From: Glaciecola sp049650345
GTDB taxonomy: Bacteria; Pseudomonadota; Gammaproteobacteria; Enterobacterales; Alteromonadaceae
Reading direction: 5' to 3'
Assembly: GCA_049650345.1 (NCBI GenBank)
Contig: JBARZY010000084.1
Span: 1-64,000 of the forward strand
DNA: 64,000 bases
The notes beneath the pieces were generated by a model, which did no database searches, was not told where the DNA came from, and worked only from the letters and a program-made list of their open reading frames with translations. The position numbers were made by a program, and so were the translations under genes. This document shows, piece by piece, positions 63,105 through 64,000 of this stretch (the first letter of the stretch is position 1; the number at the start of each line of letters is the position of its first letter).

Positions 63105-64000
63105 ACGTTTCCATCATCCTGTACTAGAGGAATAAATACAGAAAAACAAGTTCCTGCCCCTTCCTCACTTTCTACTAGTAGGTTGCCGCCAATACCCTGC
63201 AAAAATGTTTTTGCATCGTAAGCACCAACACCCATACCTGCATTGCCTTTGGTGGTTTCAAACGGTTTAAATAACTTGTTATCAATGAACAAACGGCTCA
63301 TACCAACACCAGTATCGGTGATTTTAACAATAATATGAGTGTCATTACTGCTAATGTCTAAGTTAACCGAGCCATCGTCAGCAGTAGCCTGCTGCGCATT
63401 GTCGATTAAATGATACATCACGTTAGCCAATTTGTCTGAATCAATTACGGTGTAAAATGCTGTGGTAGTTGTTAATACCGGGATTGGCAATATGCCGGCA
63501 CATTTGCTAGAAATAAGCGTATCGAGTAATTCAGTCACATTAGTATTTTGTTTAGTGGCGCCCGAATCGGCCGACTTGTCCATTAATTGCTTTAACATTT
63601 TATCCATACGAGCTTTGGTATGCTCTAGGGTTTCAAACGTATCGTCTATAAACTCAGGATTGTTTTTATGCTGTTTAGCATTTGCAAGTAGCAAATTAAT
63701 TTGTGCAAGTACGTTTTTTAAATCGTGTACCACAAATGCTGACATACGGTTAAAGGCAGCAAACTGGGCATTTTCAGTTAATGCTTGAGCGCTTTCTGCC
63801 TGAAATAAGAAATTTCCGGTTTGTTCCGTAACCGCAATAAGGTAATCTCGAATTTCCCAATTCAAGCTTCGCTTTTGCGCACCCGCTGCATTTAATAATA
63901 CCATGCCCCATAATTCGTTTTGTTTATATATAGGCACAATAAGCTGATAAGGAAATGCTGCAATCATTTTATTTCGAATCGATAGGTCATTGTACAATTG
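63101..64000 (-). CDS. prsK: PrsK-type histidine kinase, 3' part (5' end outside window)
   Basis: The frame is open to the right edge; 299 C-terminal residues are seen. A GAF-like part (QLIVPIYKQNELWGMVLL) precedes the phospho-acceptor region FNRMSAFVVHDLKNVLAQINLLLANAKQHKNNPEF, characteristic of PrsK, then the ATPase domain with VMYHLIDNAQQAT (N box), DTGVGM (G1) and GMGVGAYDAKTFLQGIGG (G2). The membrane-spanning N-terminus is beyond the window. It forms a pair with PrsR. Confidence 0.9.
   Translation of the reverse strand, partial: QLYNDLSIRNKMIAAFPYQLIVPIYKQNELWGMVLLNAAGAQKRSLNWEIRDYLIAVTEQTGNFLFQAESAQALTENAQFAAFNRMSAFVVHDLKNVLAQINLLLANAKQHKNNPEFIDDTFETLEHTKARMDKMLKQLMDKSADSGATKQNTNVTELLDTLISSKCAGILPIPVLTTTTAFYTVIDSDKLANVMYHLIDNAQQATADDGSVNLDISSNDTHIIVKITDTGVGMSRLFIDNKLFKPFETTKGNAGMGVGAYDAKTFLQGIGGNLLVESEEGAGTCFSVFIPLVQDDGNV

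Overview
The window comes from a Gram-negative gammaproteobacterium, most likely a marine member of the Alteromonadales (Alteromonas/Glaciecola-like). Evidence is the pdhR-aceE-aceF-lpd operon with a three-lipoyl AceF, a nadC-pilA-pilC-pilD-coaE-zapD-yacG block, the ygfB-pepP-ubiH-ubiI operon beside a 6S RNA gene, a complete dcw cluster from mraZ to ftsZ followed by lpxC, M23 peptidase and secA, and a PrsK/PrsR two-component pair. The assignment is inference from gene order and protein character; no rRNA is present.

Layout. 1-996: 3' part of an amidohydrolase gene. 993-5504 (minus): ygfB-pepP-ubiH-ubiI, aerobic ubiquinone synthesis plus an aminopeptidase. 5742-10537 (plus): 6S RNA, a ribokinase-like kinase and a nucleoside hydrolase (a nucleoside/ribose salvage pair), 5-formyl-THF cyclo-ligase, rpiA and serA; serA has a two-box MetJ-type operator in front of it. 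10601-10693: a REP-like inverted hairpin pair between convergent genes. 10698-13673 (minus): two tandem DUF481 outer-membrane proteins, an HDOD protein and a DUF1289 protein. 13838-21989 (minus): lpd, aceF, aceE, pdhR and ampE, with a PdhR-type operator upstream of pdhR. 22132-27725 (plus): nadC, type IV pilus genes pilA, pilC, pilD, then coaE, zapD and yacG. 27744-35670: an accessory block (aspartoacylase-like protein, TetR regulator with a divergent RND efflux pair, fatty-acid desaturase, Asp/Glu racemase-like protein). 35728-41137 (minus): mutT, secA, M23 peptidase, lpxC. 41462-58537 (minus): the whole dcw cluster, tightly packed and mostly overlapping. 58920-64000 (minus): SapC-family protein, secreted alpha/beta hydrolase, peroxiredoxin-glutaredoxin fusion, PrsR and the 3' part of prsK.

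How it fits together. Most of the window is conserved core: peptidoglycan precursor synthesis (murE,F,D,C,G, ddl, mraY), septum assembly (ftsL,I,W,Q,A,Z plus zapD), lipid A (lpxC), secretion (secA), pyruvate oxidation and quinone synthesis. The interest lies where this core departs from its usual order. zapA is missing between ygfB and the 6S gene, ampD is missing beside ampE, and pilB is missing between pilA and pilC. Extra genes sit between the 6S gene and fau, and between yacG and mutT. Several regulatory sites are readable: MetJ boxes before serA, a PdhR box, period-10 MraZ repeats, and a perfect 18-bp palindrome at the RND promoter. I found no CRISPR array, insertion sequence, prophage or tRNA gene, and no convincing wholly novel system.
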